Part shown: positions 7,452 through 16,679 of the stretch, in pieces | How the letters are laid out: each line of letters starts with the position of its first letter | Numbering within the stretch: the stretch's first letter is position 1 | Source: Palsa-343 sp036269135 | GTDB taxonomy: Bacteria > Acidobacteriota > Terriglobia > Terriglobales > Acidobacteriaceae | Length of the DNA stretch: 64,000 nt | Assembly (NCBI GenBank): GCA_036269135.1 | Contig: DATASQ010000056.1 | Span: 1 to 64,000 of the forward strand | Direction: 5' to 3' | Translations under genes and position numbers: made by a program | Notes under the pieces: generated by a model | Database searches by the model: none | What the model was told of the DNA's origin: nothing | What the model saw: only the letters and a program-made list of their open reading frames with translations

Positions 7452-9533
7452 TTGCCGCGTCGCCTCGGATTCACCTTTGCCGCAGCCTTTGCCCTGGCGA
7501 TTGTCTGCGCCGGGACTGCGTTAGCCCAGAGCACCGCACTCTCGCTCGCTGCGCCGGCTGACTCCCGTCAAATCACCCTGGGACGCTCCGTGGTCTCGCT
7601 GTTCGGTCCCTGGAAGTTCCATCCCGGCGACTCGCCGCTCGACCCGGAAACGCACGCGCCCCTGTGGGCCAGCCCTGCGTTCAACGATGCCAGGTGGGAA
7701 TCGGTGGATCTGACGCCGGCCGCCGGATCGTTCGATCCAGTCGCCGGCTATTCCGGCTACACGCCGGGCTGGACGCGGCGCGGCCATCCCGGACTGTGGG
7801 GCTATGCCTGGTATCGCATTCATCTGCGGGTGCAGGCGCAGCCGGGTGAAAAGCTGGCCCTGAGCGGCCCTCCCGACGTGGACGATGTCTACCAGATGTT
7901 TGCGAATGGCAGCGTCATTGGCAGCTTCGGTGATTTCTCGCATGCGCGCCCGACCGTGTACTACACCCAGCCGATGATGTTCCCGCTGGATGTGGCAGCA
8001 GCCTCCGGCAGCGCCGATCTGGTGATTGCTGTCCGCGTGTGGATGGAGCCGTTCACGCTGGCAAGTACGCCGGATGCCGGCGGCATGCATACCGCGCCCG
8101 TGCTGGGCGATCTGACCGCGATGACCGCTGAAAACCAGATGCGCTGGCTGGAACTGCTGCGGGCGTACGCGCCCCGCCCGGTCGAAGCCGTGCTGTTTCT
8201 GCTCCTCGCCATCGTTGCCTTCACCCTGACGCTTTTCGATCGGACGGACCGGGCCTATCTCTGGCTGGGCGCGGCGTTGCTGGTGACTGCCAGCATCATG
8301 GTTCTGAACGTCGTAGGTTCCTGGACCCAGTGGCTGGGCTATCGCTCCGGTAATCTCATCGTCGACGTCTTTCTCGGCGCGGCGAGTTGGGCCACCTGGA
8401 CGATGGTGTGGTGGAGCTGGTTTCGGCTTTCCCGGCCCGCATGGGTCCCGCGCGCACTGGCGGCGCTCGTGGGGGGCTATATGATCTCCACGCTGCTCTC
8501 GGAAAATCTGATCGCCACGGTCTCCCCGGGGATGGATGCTGCATTTCAGGATGCAAACCTGGTGATTCGACTTCTCCTGCTGGTGCTGTTCGGGCTGATC
8601 GTCGTCCAGGGAATCCGTGTGCGCGGAGTGGAGGGCTGGCTGGTCGTGCCTCCGGCTCTCTGCCTCTGCATCAGCACCTTCACCGCGGAACTCGGCGTTC
8701 TTCACATTCGTACAGTCTGGTTCCCGTTCGGCCTGCAGTTCACCATCGGGGATCTGGCTCGCTTTCTGATGGTCGGGACTTTGGCCGTGCTGCTGCTCCG
8801 CCGCCTGCTCACTTCCGTTCGCGAACAGCGGCGGCTCGCCCTGGACGTGAAGCAGGCGCAGGAAGTGCAGCAGGTGATTCTGCCCCAGGCGCGTACCCTG
8901 CTGCCGGGCCTCGTGGTCGAGAGCGAGTACCGCCCGGCGCTCGAGGTGGGCGGCGATTTCTTCCAGATCATTCCCGACTCCGCCGATGCGAGCCTGCTGA
9001 TCGTGGCCGGCGATGTGACCGGCAAGGGACTCAAGGCGGGCATGCTCGTCGCGCTGCTGGTGGGCGCGACACGCAGCACCGTGGACGCGACCACCGATCC
9101 GCGGGCCGTTCTGGAGGCGCTCAACCGGCGGCTGCTGGGCCGCGGCGAGGCCCATGCCACCTGCCTTGCGCTGCGCATCGACGCCGACGGCAACGTGCTG
9201 CTCGCCAATGCCGGCCATATGCCGCCCTATCTGAACGGGCATCCCCTGCCCATGGACGGAGCGCTGCCCCTGGGCATGAAGGCGGTCGGAGAATTCTCGT
9301 CCATGCGTTTCCGGCTCGGCGAAGGAGACCGGCTGGTCGTGATCTCCGACGGCGTCGTGGAAGCGACGGATGCGGAGCGGCGGCTCTTCGGGTTCGAACG
9401 GACGCAGGCCCTGCTGGACCGCGGGGTTTCGGCGGCGGAGGTCGCCTCGGCCGCGCAGGCCTTCGGTCAGGAGGACGACATCAGCGTGATTTCGGTGACG
9501 CGGATGGCGGCTCCGGTGGCCATGCCGGCGTAA
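7452..9533 (+). CDS. Membrane receptor with C-terminal SpoIIE/PP2C phosphatase domain
   Basis: A 693-residue protein. A signal peptide (ending ALAQ) leads into an extracytoplasmic domain of about 200 residues with a jelly-roll-like pattern (WKFHPGDSP, YAWYRIHLRV). About seven transmembrane helices follow (roughly 235-470), then a short coil with EQRRLALDVKQAQEVQQVILPQ and a PPM/SpoIIE Ser/Thr phosphatase domain (GGDFFQ, GDVTGKGLKAGML, ISDGVVEATD, EDDISVI). The architecture suggests a signal-sensing partner-switch phosphatase. The start is a TTG with GGAGA five bases upstream; no in-frame ATG is nearby. No anti-sigma or antagonist gene is adjacent. Confidence 0.88.
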   Translation: MPRRLGFTFAAAFALAIVCAGTALAQSTALSLAAPADSRQITLGRSVVSLFGPWKFHPGDSPLDPETHAPLWASPAFNDARWESVDLTPAAGSFDPVAGYSGYTPGWTRRGHPGLWGYAWYRIHLRVQAQPGEKLALSGPPDVDDVYQMFANGSVIGSFGDFSHARPTVYYTQPMMFPLDVAAASGSADLVIAVRVWMEPFTLASTPDAGGMHTAPVLGDLTAMTAENQMRWLELLRAYAPRPVEAVLFLLLAIVAFTLTLFDRTDRAYLWLGAALLVTASIMVLNVVGSWTQWLGYRSGNLIVDVFLGAASWATWTMVWWSWFRLSRPAWVPRALAALVGGYMISTLLSENLIATVSPGMDAAFQDANLVIRLLLLVLFGLIVVQGIRVRGVEGWLVVPPALCLCISTFTAELGVLHIRTVWFPFGLQFTIGDLARFLMVGTLAVLLLRRLLTSVREQRRLALDVKQAQEVQQVILPQARTLLPGLVVESEYRPALEVGGDFFQIIPDSADASLLIVAGDVTGKGLKAGMLVALLVGATRSTVDATTDPRAVLEALNRRLLGRGEAHATCLALRIDADGNVLLANAGHMPPYLNGHPLPMDGALPLGMKAVGEFSSMRFRLGEGDRLVVISDGVVEATDAERRLFGFERTQALLDRGVSAAEVASAAQAFGQEDDISVISVTRMAAPVAMPA

Positions 9534-9539
9534 ACGGCA

Positions 9540-10673
9540 TCAAACCGTCGCTTCCTGCGCTTCGCCGAGGGTGACCCGCGCCGTCATTTTGCGGCGGCCG
9601 CGGTAGAAGGTGACCGTGATCGTGTCGCCCGGCTGATGCTCGTCCATGATCTCGGCGAGGTCCTGGGAGTTGGTGATCTGCTGGCCGTCGATGCCGACGA
9701 TCAGGTCGCCCCCAATGGAAATCTGCTCATTCCCGAGATAGGCCGTCTGATTGCCCCCGTGGAGCCCCGCGCGATCGGCCGCCCCGCCGGGAAGAACGCT
9801 CTCGATCAGAATGCCGTATTCCGCGGGAAGGCCCATCTGCTGCGCCAGGTCGGGGCCGACGGCCAGCGTGCGAATGCCCAGCGAGGGACGCCGCGCGTGG
9901 CCGTACTTCTGAATGTCGTTGAGCACCGCCTTGGCCGTGTCGATGGGAATGGCGAAGCCGATGCCGGCGTTCTGCTCGGCGCCGTTCTGGGCAATCATCG
10001 AGTTGATGCCGATCACTTCGCCCTCCGAGTTCAGCAGCGGTCCCCCGGAGTTGCCGGGATTGATGGCGGCGTCGGTCTGGATGGCGTTTTCGATAGGCGC
10101 GCCCTGCGGCCCGCGTACAGAGCGAATGGCGGAGATGATGCCCGCGGTCATGGTGCCGCTGAGGCCGAAGGGATTGCCGATTGCCAGGACCTGCTGCCCG
10201 ACCTGCAGATCATGCGACGAGGCAAGCACGGCCGGGGTGAGATTCGGTGCGTTGATCTGCAGCAGAGCCAGGTCGTGCAGGCGGTCGCTGCCGATCAGCT
10301 GCGCGGTATAGCGATGCTTGTCGTGCGTCTGCACGTCGATCTTCCGGGCGTTGGCGACTACGTGATAGTTGGTGAGGATGTGTCCCTGCTTGTCCAGGAT
10401 GAACCCGGAGCCCTGATCCTCCTGGGGCACCAGGCCATAGAAGAAGTCCAGCGTCAATGTGCCCGCCGTAATATTGACCACCGACGGAACAACCCGTTTG
10501 TAAACGGCAATGTTGTTCAGCTCGGCGGGATTATAGGCAGGCGCGGCGTGAGCCTCGGTGAGCGTGAGCGACGATGGCGCATGACCGAAGGGATTGTGGA
10601 AGCTGGAGAACGAGATGAGGTAAGCGAAAGCTCCCACAAAGACAGAGACGAGAAAGACGCGGCGAAAAGTCAT
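9540..10673 (-). CDS. HtrA/DegP-type trypsin-like serine protease with PDZ domain
   Basis: A 377-residue periplasmic or membrane-tethered protease for envelope quality control. An N-terminal hydrophobic anchor (VFLVSVFVGAFAYLISF) precedes the protease core with catalytic His in TNYHVV, Asp in DLALL and Ser in GNSGGPL. One PDZ domain follows (about 275-370, YGILIESVLPGGAADRAGL, LAEIMDEHQPGD). The single PDZ and anchor resemble DegS or short Do-like enzymes. It converges on the SpoIIE phosphatase gene with six bases between stops. Confidence 0.93.
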   Translation of the reverse strand: MTFRRVFLVSVFVGAFAYLISFSSFHNPFGHAPSSLTLTEAHAAPAYNPAELNNIAVYKRVVPSVVNITAGTLTLDFFYGLVPQEDQGSGFILDKQGHILTNYHVVANARKIDVQTHDKHRYTAQLIGSDRLHDLALLQINAPNLTPAVLASSHDLQVGQQVLAIGNPFGLSGTMTAGIISAIRSVRGPQGAPIENAIQTDAAINPGNSGGPLLNSEGEVIGINSMIAQNGAEQNAGIGFAIPIDTAKAVLNDIQKYGHARRPSLGIRTLAVGPDLAQQMGLPAEYGILIESVLPGGAADRAGLHGGNQTAYLGNEQISIGGDLIVGIDGQQITNSQDLAEIMDEHQPGDTITVTFYRGRRKMTARVTLGEAQEATV

Positions 10674-10788
10674 AGTCGTAGTCGTGCGGCGGCACAGGAC
10701 GGCGGCAGCCCGCAGCGAATGAGATGAGCCGGCCGCCGGATACGCCTCTCCAAAGCCAAATTCATTGTAGCGATGCGAAAGCGGGAGG

Positions 10789-11481
10789 TCAGGAGCCGGG
10801 AGCTTCCTGGCGATCGGCGTTGGCCTGGGCATCGCCTTCGGCGCGCAGCCGGGCGGCGAGCCGATCGACCTGGGAGCGGGTGGCCTCGGGCGACCCTGCA
10901 TTGTCGATAACCGCATCGCTGCGCGGAACCTTGACCGAATCGGGGAGCTGCGCCGCGAGGCGCGCGCGGGCATCGCGCTCGGCGCGGATGCGCTCTTCAG
11001 GCGAGGCATCGGCGGGCAGGATGCGCATGAGGAAGCGCTGGATCTTCAGGTCGTCGGGCGCGGTGACCAGCACGACCCGGTCGAAGCGCCGCCGCCACTC
11101 CGGAACCGTGCCCCAGGCTTCCGCTTCGAAGATCAGGGCGGACTCGACAAAAACAACGGCGCGCGAGTCGCGGGCGAACAGCTCCTCCATGCGCCGCTCC
11201 TGCTCCGCAACCACTGGCGGATGCACGAGGCGGTTCAGCTCGGCGAGCCGGCCCTGGTTGAACACCAGGTCGGCGAGCCGGGGGCGGTCGAGGGCGCCGT
11301 CGGCGCGCCGCACCGAGGAACCAAAGTGCTCGACGATGGCGCGAAAGACGGGTTGCCCCGGTTCCATGAACGCACGCGCAATAGCGTCGGCTTCCAGAAC
11401 AGGGAAGCCGCGTTCCCGCAGAAGCACCGCGACGGTGGATTTGCCGCTGCCGAGGCCGCCGGTGAGTCCGACACGCAACAT
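10789..11481 (-). CDS. coaE: Dephospho-CoA kinase
   Basis: The last step of CoA synthesis, phosphorylating the 3'-hydroxyl of dephospho-CoA. The 230-residue product has the P-loop GLTGGLGSGKST at the N-terminus, the D-A-D/I-A-R block (LEADAIARAFMEPG), VHPPV, and the lid and base-binding regions (LLMRILPADASPEERIRAERDARA). The C-terminal tail is slightly longer than usual. The ATG giving MLRVGLTGG was chosen over a long upstream extension with no homology. Confidence 0.95.
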   Translation of the reverse strand: MLRVGLTGGLGSGKSTVAVLLRERGFPVLEADAIARAFMEPGQPVFRAIVEHFGSSVRRADGALDRPRLADLVFNQGRLAELNRLVHPPVVAEQERRMEELFARDSRAVVFVESALIFEAEAWGTVPEWRRRFDRVVLVTAPDDLKIQRFLMRILPADASPEERIRAERDARARLAAQLPDSVKVPRSDAVIDNAGSPEATRSQVDRLAARLRAEGDAQANADRQEAPGS

Positions 11482-11549
11482 GGGTCTCCGAGGAATGCGG
11501 GCGCGAGCGTTCCGATGTGATTGTAGGACGCCGATCCGCGAGGAGAAAA

Positions 11550-11696
11550 TTAGTGCTGGTGAAACATGGGATGAATGAAAGCCCAGGCAATCCCCGCGGC
11601 GATGACCATGCCGAGCAGGATGAAGAACAGCATGAGCCCCCAGGAAGGCCCGGAAGAGGTTGCCTGCGAGTCGGAATTTTGCCGGGATGAGGCCAC
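11550..11696 (-). CDS. Small single-span membrane protein
   Basis: A 48-codon frame beginning with GTG, upstream of coaE on the same strand. It encodes a polar N-terminus (ASSRQNSDSQATSSG) and one strong hydrophobic helix, MLFFILLGMVIAAGIAWAF, followed by IHPMFHQH. AAGGAG lies so close to the GTG that translation from the later ATG of the helix is also possible. I do not recognise it. The clean polar/hydrophobic layout argues for a real small membrane protein, but there is no homology evidence. Confidence 0.4.
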   Translation of the reverse strand: MASSRQNSDSQATSSGPSWGLMLFFILLGMVIAAGIAWAFIHPMFHQH

Positions 11697-11888
11697 TCCT
11701 TAGTGTACGAGGCGATCTTCCACTGAGTACATCCTGGGCCACGTTAGAAGAAAATTCCAGGCACAGTGGGTAAAAGCGATAGCAACGCGATTCTCCGGAG
11801 CGTGTGTCTAATCCTGCAGATGCAGGGCAGAGGATGGCGCGACGGGATGCAGGGATCTGCCGAATCCCCAACGAAACGGAGCGACGCA

Positions 11889-12131
11889 ATGGCCAGCCAG
11901 GTGAAGATCGAGAAATTTGCAGCGAATGAGCTCGCGGGCCTGCGCACCGAATTACTGCAGGCCGGCGTCGAGTCGTGGCAGGCGGCGGAACTGCTGACCA
12001 GCTTCCTGTCGGGGCGCGGCTATGGCGCGGATCCCGCAACGGTGCGCGAGGCGGTGCTGCGGCTGGAGGGCAACGCCTGCTCTCTCGAATGTATGCAGCA
12101 GGAGCTGGAGAGCGTAGCGTACGTCATGTGA
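11889..12131 (+). CDS. Conserved-looking 80-residue protein of unknown function
   Basis: An 80-residue soluble protein, MASQVKIEKFAANELAG..., with predicted amphipathic helices and a Cys pair (ACSLEC). The ATG is preceded by GGAG at a normal distance. No domain is recognised; the size and LLTSFLSGRGYGAD region suggest a small regulatory or structural protein. A weak hairpin lies directly after the stop. Confidence 0.6.
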   Translation: MASQVKIEKFAANELAGLRTELLQAGVESWQAAELLTSFLSGRGYGADPATVREAVLRLEGNACSLECMQQELESVAYVM

Positions 12132-12153
12132 ATCGTTGTTGAACAAACGATTT
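12132..12153 (+). terminator. Weak stem-loop after the 80-residue protein gene
   Basis: AATCGTT and AACGATT form a 7-bp stem around an 8-base loop immediately after the stop codon. There is no real T-run after it, so termination is only a possibility. Confidence 0.3.
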
Positions 12154-12511
12154 ACTTAAGGGCATTCGTAAACTAAAGTTTTCCGATTCCCCCGGGATTC
12201 TGCATCTTCTCCCGTTCTCACGCGTCCATTCAGGTGAGAAGTTCCCTGTGGGCGTTGTTTCTCCTGCAGGGCAGGCCTGGGTCGCATCCCAATCCATCTT
12301 GTGCAAGCCGTTCCGATCGGGTGCGATCTACGAGGCGGAACCGTGTCGTCTTCCGCCGGCGCGCTCGCGCCTGTCTTGTTTCGCAGATCCGCATCCGGAG
12401 ACCCGGGCTTCTGGCAGCGATGTCAGCGCGTCGGCGCGGTGTCGCTCGCGGCGGACTGCCGGACCAGCAGCGTGGCGCAACTCAGGAATTCAGTAAAAAG
12501 GAGTGCACCAG
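12154..12511. other. Non-coding leader region before the first exported paralogue
   Basis: About 360 bases without a convincing coding frame. The 3' end carries an AAAAGGAG ribosome-binding site eight bases before the ATG. The length suggests a long 5' untranslated region or an unseen regulatory element, but I could not identify one. Confidence 0.4.
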
Positions 12512-13111
12512 ATGCATTTGTCTTCATGGAAATACTGGGGTTTGAGCTTAGCCGTGGTTTCGCTGGCGGGTGTGGGGATCGCACGTGCGCAGTCGCTGGC
12601 CGGCGTCACGACAACGCTGGATCACACCCTCGAGTCGAAGAGCGCCAGGGTGGGCGAGCCGGTCACCGCGACCCTCAGGGAATCGGTGAAGCGCGACGGG
12701 CTTAATTTGCCCCGTGGCACGGAACTGGTGGGCAAAGTGGCCGCGGTGAATGCGGCGCAGAACGGCGGACAATCCAGCCTGAGCCTGCTGTTCACGACCG
12801 CGAAGCTCAAGGACGGCAAGGAAGTTCCCGTGAAGGCAACCATCATTGCCGCGTTTCCGCGGTCGGTCAATGACAGCGGCGATGGTTCCGGCGCCACTTT
12901 GGGCGAGCCCCCTCAGCAGGTGCCGTCGGATGGTGTCTTCGATCAGGAGCCGGGTGCCCTGTCCCACGTGACCATGACGAGTGCGGTGAAGAACGACGAG
13001 TCAGCGACGTTTACCAGCAGCCGCGAGTTTAAGCTGCAGGCCGGTACTTTCCTGCAACTCGGCGTGGGTGCGGCCGGCGCCAGCTCCACCGGAGCGAGCG
13101 CGGCAGAGTAA
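12512..13111 (+). CDS. Exported protein, paralogue A of a tandem pair
   Basis: A 199-residue protein with a signal peptide ending ARAQS. Its core (TTTLDHTLESKSARVGEPV, GTELVGKVAAVNAAQNGG, LKDGKEVPVKATIIAAFP) matches the next gene block by block, so the two are paralogues. The repeated hydrophobic/Gly pattern suggests a beta-rich periplasmic or surface protein. I do not recognise a named family. The ATG eight bases after AAAAGGAG was preferred to a GTG three codons earlier. A terminator follows. Confidence 0.75.
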   Translation: MHLSSWKYWGLSLAVVSLAGVGIARAQSLAGVTTTLDHTLESKSARVGEPVTATLRESVKRDGLNLPRGTELVGKVAAVNAAQNGGQSSLSLLFTTAKLKDGKEVPVKATIIAAFPRSVNDSGDGSGATLGEPPQQVPSDGVFDQEPGALSHVTMTSAVKNDESATFTSSREFKLQAGTFLQLGVGAAGASSTGASAAE

Positions 13112-13134
13112 CTGCGCTCCGTTCTTTCTTTCAG

Positions 13135-13158
13135 GGGCCGCCGCGAGGCGGCCCTTTC
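13135..13158 (+). terminator. Rho-independent terminator of paralogue A
   Basis: Stem GGGCCGCC / GGCGGCCC (8 bp) around a GCGA loop, followed by TTTCTG, 23 bases after the stop codon. Confidence 0.8.
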
Positions 13159-13515
13159 TGTTCGCGCCCCGGGTTGCCTCGAATTTGTAACGGTTAAGTG
13201 AGAATTAAGCCAGAGAGCGCGATTCCCCCTCTGCTCACCGGCGATTCCCCGCGCGCGAATGAAATCCGTGTATCGATTTCCTCCGGCGGTGCGTCCAACT
13301 GGATAGAGAGCAGTTCTTCCGCAGCACGGGGGAAATTGCCGAACAACCTGGATTGCGAGCCGGCAAAAAAGAGCGCCGCGCTTCCGACGCAATTCTCCAG
13401 GCGGAGATTGCAAAATCCGCCAGTCAGACGCACAGACAGAAGAGGCCGGCAGAGTCGCGGGTCGCCCCGCGGGACGCAGGGGTGCGTTCAGAATTTTTCC
13501 TAAAAGGAGTTGGAT
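13159..13515. other. Non-coding leader region before the second exported paralogue
   Basis: About 350 bases with no convincing coding frame, ending in TAAAAGGAG before the ATG. It parallels the leader of the first paralogue in length and in its 3' end (AATT, then TAAAAGGAGT), so the two upstream regions may have been duplicated with the genes. Confidence 0.35.
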
Positions 13516-14181
13516 ATGCGAATCGCATTGTCTTTGAGAAATATATCGCTGGGAGTGGCGACAGCATCGTTTCTGCTGGCGGGGTCCGCCATGGCGCAGA
13601 CCGCGCAGCCGATGCAGTCGTCGCAGGCTAACGGGCGTTCCGCCCCAACCCAGGACTGGCAGATGAAGGGAGTCGATGCCCGCCTGGATCACTCGCTCGA
13701 TGCGCAGTCTGCGCGTCCCGGCCAGATCGTCGGCGCAAAGCTCGACAGGACCGTGCAAATGACCAACGGCGCCAAATTCCCCGGTGGAACCGAGCTGTGG
13801 GGGAAGGTCGAGAAGGTCGAGTCCTCGCAGAACGGAGGACCGTCGAGCGTAACTCTGCGTTTCACCAGCGCGCAGCTGAAGAACGGGCAAAAAGTGCCGG
13901 TCAAGGTTACTGTGATTTCCGCTTTTCCTGCGAGCGCGGGCAGCACCTATATGAATCCCGCGGGTGAATTGCCGCCGCCGCCGAATCACATCAAACCCCA
14001 GGACAAATACATGCAGGAGCCCGGTATGCTGGGCCATATCGAGATGAAAAGCGCCGTCCAGGGACGCAACTCGGCGACTTTCACCGACGACAGTGGTAAC
14101 GTGAAGCTGGATCGCGGCACCTATCTGCAGGTGGCCATCGCCGCTCGAAACAACAACAGCACGACGCGCAGCGGGATGTAA
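13516..14181 (+). CDS. Exported protein, paralogue B of a tandem pair
   Basis: A 221-residue protein with a signal peptide (AGSAMAQ) whose core ARLDHSLDAQSARPGQIVG, GTELWGKVEKVESSQNGG, LKNGQKVPVKVTVISAFP aligns with the preceding gene. It has an extra Pro-rich segment (GELPPPPNH) and an Asn/Thr-rich end. Function unknown; probably a periplasmic or surface protein. The ATG is placed six bases after TAAAAGGAGT. The gene has its own terminator, so the two paralogues are probably separate transcription units. Confidence 0.75.
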   Translation: MRIALSLRNISLGVATASFLLAGSAMAQTAQPMQSSQANGRSAPTQDWQMKGVDARLDHSLDAQSARPGQIVGAKLDRTVQMTNGAKFPGGTELWGKVEKVESSQNGGPSSVTLRFTSAQLKNGQKVPVKVTVISAFPASAGSTYMNPAGELPPPPNHIKPQDKYMQEPGMLGHIEMKSAVQGRNSATFTDDSGNVKLDRGTYLQVAIAARNNNSTTRSGM

Positions 14182-14207
14182 ACGAACCTGCGTTCGAGGA
14201 GAGAAAA

Positions 14208-14237
14208 GCAAAGGCCGCCTGTATGGGCGGCCTTTGC
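14208..14237. terminator. Bidirectional terminator between paralogue B and frr
   Basis: A 12-bp stem GCAAAGGCCGCC / GGCGGCCTTTGC with a six-base loop, between two convergent genes; it can serve both strands. Confidence 0.8.
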
Positions 14238-14252
14238 TGTCTCCGGCTCGAG

Positions 14253-14840
14253 TCAGACCTGCATGATCTCGACTTCTTTCCGCTTCGCCATCTCTTCCAT
14301 CTTCCTGATTTCTTCGTCCGTGAGCTTCTGAATCTCATCCAGAGAGCGCTTCTCTTCGTCCTCGGAGATTTTCTTGTCCTTCGCCGCCTTCTTGATCGCT
14401 TCGTTCCCGTCGCGGCGGATGTTCCGGACCGCGGTGCGATGATCCTCGAGAATGCGATGCAGATGTTTGACCACTTCGCGCCGCCGTTCCTCGGTCATCG
14501 GGGGCACCGGCACACGGATGATCTTGCCGTCGTTATTGGGATTGAAGCCGAGATCGGAGGTGCGGAGCGCCTTTTCGATTTCAACAATCAGGCCCGCGTC
14601 CCACGGCTGAATCACGATCATGTTGGGGTCGGGCGCGGTGAGCTGCCCCACCTGGTTCAGCGGCGTCGGCGTGCCGTAGTAGTCCACTTTTACCTGATCG
14701 AGCATGTGAATGGAGGCGCGGCCGGTACGAACCGAGCCCAGGTTGGTCTGAAAATCGCCAACCGCCTTGTCCATGCGCGAGCGCAGCTGCGTGTATTCGG
14801 ATTTGAGAGCGGGTATCCCCGCCATGAATGAACCTGCCAT
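14253..14840 (-). CDS. frr: Ribosome recycling factor
   Basis: RRF splits post-termination ribosomes together with EF-G. The 195-residue product has the family signatures LRTGRAS (as VRTGRASIHMLDQVKVDYYGTPTPLNQ), PPMTEERRREVVK, VRNIRRDGNEAIKK and a Glu/Lys-rich C-terminal helix. Family length is about 185, so either MAGSF or the ATG five codons later (MAGIPALK) could start; GAGGGG about ten bases upstream favours the first. pyrH and tsf are not seen next to it. Confidence 0.95.
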   Translation of the reverse strand: MAGSFMAGIPALKSEYTQLRSRMDKAVGDFQTNLGSVRTGRASIHMLDQVKVDYYGTPTPLNQVGQLTAPDPNMIVIQPWDAGLIVEIEKALRTSDLGFNPNNDGKIIRVPVPPMTEERRREVVKHLHRILEDHRTAVRNIRRDGNEAIKKAAKDKKISEDEEKRSLDEIQKLTDEEIRKMEEMAKRKEVEIMQV

Positions 14841-15050
14841 AGCATCAGTCCCCTCAGAAAAACGAGTTCAAAACACGTATTGTACGCGGAACGAAGGGGC
14901 GCTCGGCGTGTCGGCGCCGCGGAACGGAACGTGAGGTTGAGCGGATGGCGTCCAACCCGGCCCTGCATGAAACGCCCATGCCCATCGCTCCCCGGCCTCG
15001 GTTGCCCGCGACCGTGCCATTGGCTCAGGCTGCGTTGCTGGCAATTCGAC

Positions 15051-16679
15051 TTAGTCGACCGACGCGAACAGGAGCGCGGCGGCGCCCTGAACGCCGGCCC
15101 ACCGTCCGGTGGTCGCCATGGCCACGCGGGGCCGGCGTTTCGCGCCAAAATGGAGCCGCTGCGTCACCCGCCGCTCGACTTCCGTGACAAATCCGCCGTA
15201 GTCCTCGATCAGGCCGCCGGCGAGCAGGACGGCCTCGGGGTCGAAGAGGTTGAATATATTTGCGATGCCTTCCGCGAGCCACTCAGCCAGAACCGCATAG
15301 GCTTGCTGCGCCGCGGCGTCGCCCGTGCGCGCCAAATGATTGATCCGGAGAGCCAGCGCCGCGCTGTCCTGCCAGCCGTCGGCGGAAACGCCGCCGTGCT
15401 CGCGATATTCGCGCAGCAGCGCGGCCGTCGAAACATAAGCCTCCAGACACCCGTTGCGGCCGCAGTTGCAGGGCCGCCCGCCGGCGACAATCACGGTGTG
15501 CCCGAAGGTCCCGGCATAACCGTGGTGGCCGTGCAGCAGCTTGCCTTCCGAGACGATGCCGCCCCCGACTCCTGTGCCGACCGTGATGACGGCAAAATTG
15601 GCCAGTCCCCGACCCGCCCCATAGTGGAGTTCGGCAAACGCCGCCGCCTGGGCGTCGTTCACCACCGCAGCGGCAAGCTGAAAACGCTCCTCGACAAACG
15701 AGCGCAGCGCGAATCCGGTCCATCCGGGAAGATTGTCCGTGGCGGCAAAGATGCTTCCGCTGTCGCGATCCACAACGCCGGCCGTGGCAATGCCCGCTCC
15801 CGTGGGTATGAGGTTCTGTTGGCCGGCCGCCGCCAGCGTCTCTTCAATCGCTTGCGAAAGGCTCGCGACAATCGCCTCGCGTCCCCTCTGCGCTTCGGTG
15901 GGAACCTGGGTGGAGAAGCCGATCTCGCCGTTCCTGCGCACCAGCGCCGCCTTGATGGATGTGCCGCCGATATCGATTCCGATCGCCGTCGCTTCGCTGC
16001 ATCCCCGTTCGAGGGCTCGGGCAAAGCGGGCCGCGATCGTGCCCGGCCGCGTGATCGCCGACCCTACGATGACACACCACGCTCCGGCATCGATGGCGCG
16101 CCAGGCTTCTTCCGGTGTGGCCAGGCGCCCCTCGGCCATGATGGGCAAACTCAGGCGCTCCCGCATCTCCGCCAGCAGGTCCCAGCTGAAATTCTCCGCG
16201 CCCCGGGTCTGCTCGGTGTATCCATAGAGCGTTGTGCCAACGCAGTCCACGCCCGCCTTCTCCGCGGCCAGAGCCTCTTCCATCGTCGCGATATCGGCCA
16301 TCACCGGCAATCGGAGCTGCTCGTGAATCTGCGCCACAAGTTCCCGCCACGGGTCTCCGCTCTCCCACTCGCGGTCGGTGCAGTCCAGCGCGATGAGCGA
16401 GGCTCCGGCGCTCGCCAGCGCGGCCGCGGCAGCGAAATCCGCCGTAATACGCAGACCGCGGGGGCCATACTGCTTCTCAATCCCGATGATGGGAAGACAC
16501 GTCTCCCGCCGCACCGCCGCCACCTGGGCGGCGCCGTTGAGACGCAGCCCCGCCGCTCCTCCCTGGATCGTCGCCAGAGCAATCCGGCGAATGGCCTCCG
16601 TGTCCTCCAGCGGATCGCCGGGAGACGCCTGGCAGGAGACAATCAGCTTTCCCTTCAGTTGCTCAAAGATGGCGGTCAT
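15051..16679 (-). CDS. Bifunctional ManNAc-6-phosphate 2-epimerase / ROK-family sugar kinase
   Basis: A 542-residue fusion. Residues 1-225 are a NanE epimerase (GKLIVSCQ, catalytic Lys69 in GIEKQ, Asp129, Glu183 in MAEGR, VGSAITRP). Residues 232-542 are a ROK kinase (IGIDIGGTSIK, VGTGVGGGIV, zinc motif CNCGRNGC). Together they would phosphorylate ManNAc and convert ManNAc-6-P to GlcNAc-6-P, as in sialic-acid catabolism. The kinase specificity is inferred from the fusion. It is divergent from a RhaT-like transporter with a near-perfect palindrome between them. No nanA or nagA gene is in the window. Confidence 0.92.
   Translation of the reverse strand: MTAIFEQLKGKLIVSCQASPGDPLEDTEAIRRIALATIQGGAAGLRLNGAAQVAAVRRETCLPIIGIEKQYGPRGLRITADFAAAAALASAGASLIALDCTDREWESGDPWRELVAQIHEQLRLPVMADIATMEEALAAEKAGVDCVGTTLYGYTEQTRGAENFSWDLLAEMRERLSLPIMAEGRLATPEEAWRAIDAGAWCVIVGSAITRPGTIAARFARALERGCSEATAIGIDIGGTSIKAALVRRNGEIGFSTQVPTEAQRGREAIVASLSQAIEETLAAAGQQNLIPTGAGIATAGVVDRDSGSIFAATDNLPGWTGFALRSFVEERFQLAAAVVNDAQAAAFAELHYGAGRGLANFAVITVGTGVGGGIVSEGKLLHGHHGYAGTFGHTVIVAGGRPCNCGRNGCLEAYVSTAALLREYREHGGVSADGWQDSAALALRINHLARTGDAAAQQAYAVLAEWLAEGIANIFNLFDPEAVLLAGGLIEDYGGFVTEVERRVTQRLHFGAKRRPRVAMATTGRWAGVQGAAALLFASVD

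Noticed and set aside
7521..9242. Minus-strand frame antisense to the SpoIIE phosphatase gene
   Set aside because: It is the reverse of a clear phosphatase frame and has Arg/His/Gln-rich shadow composition.
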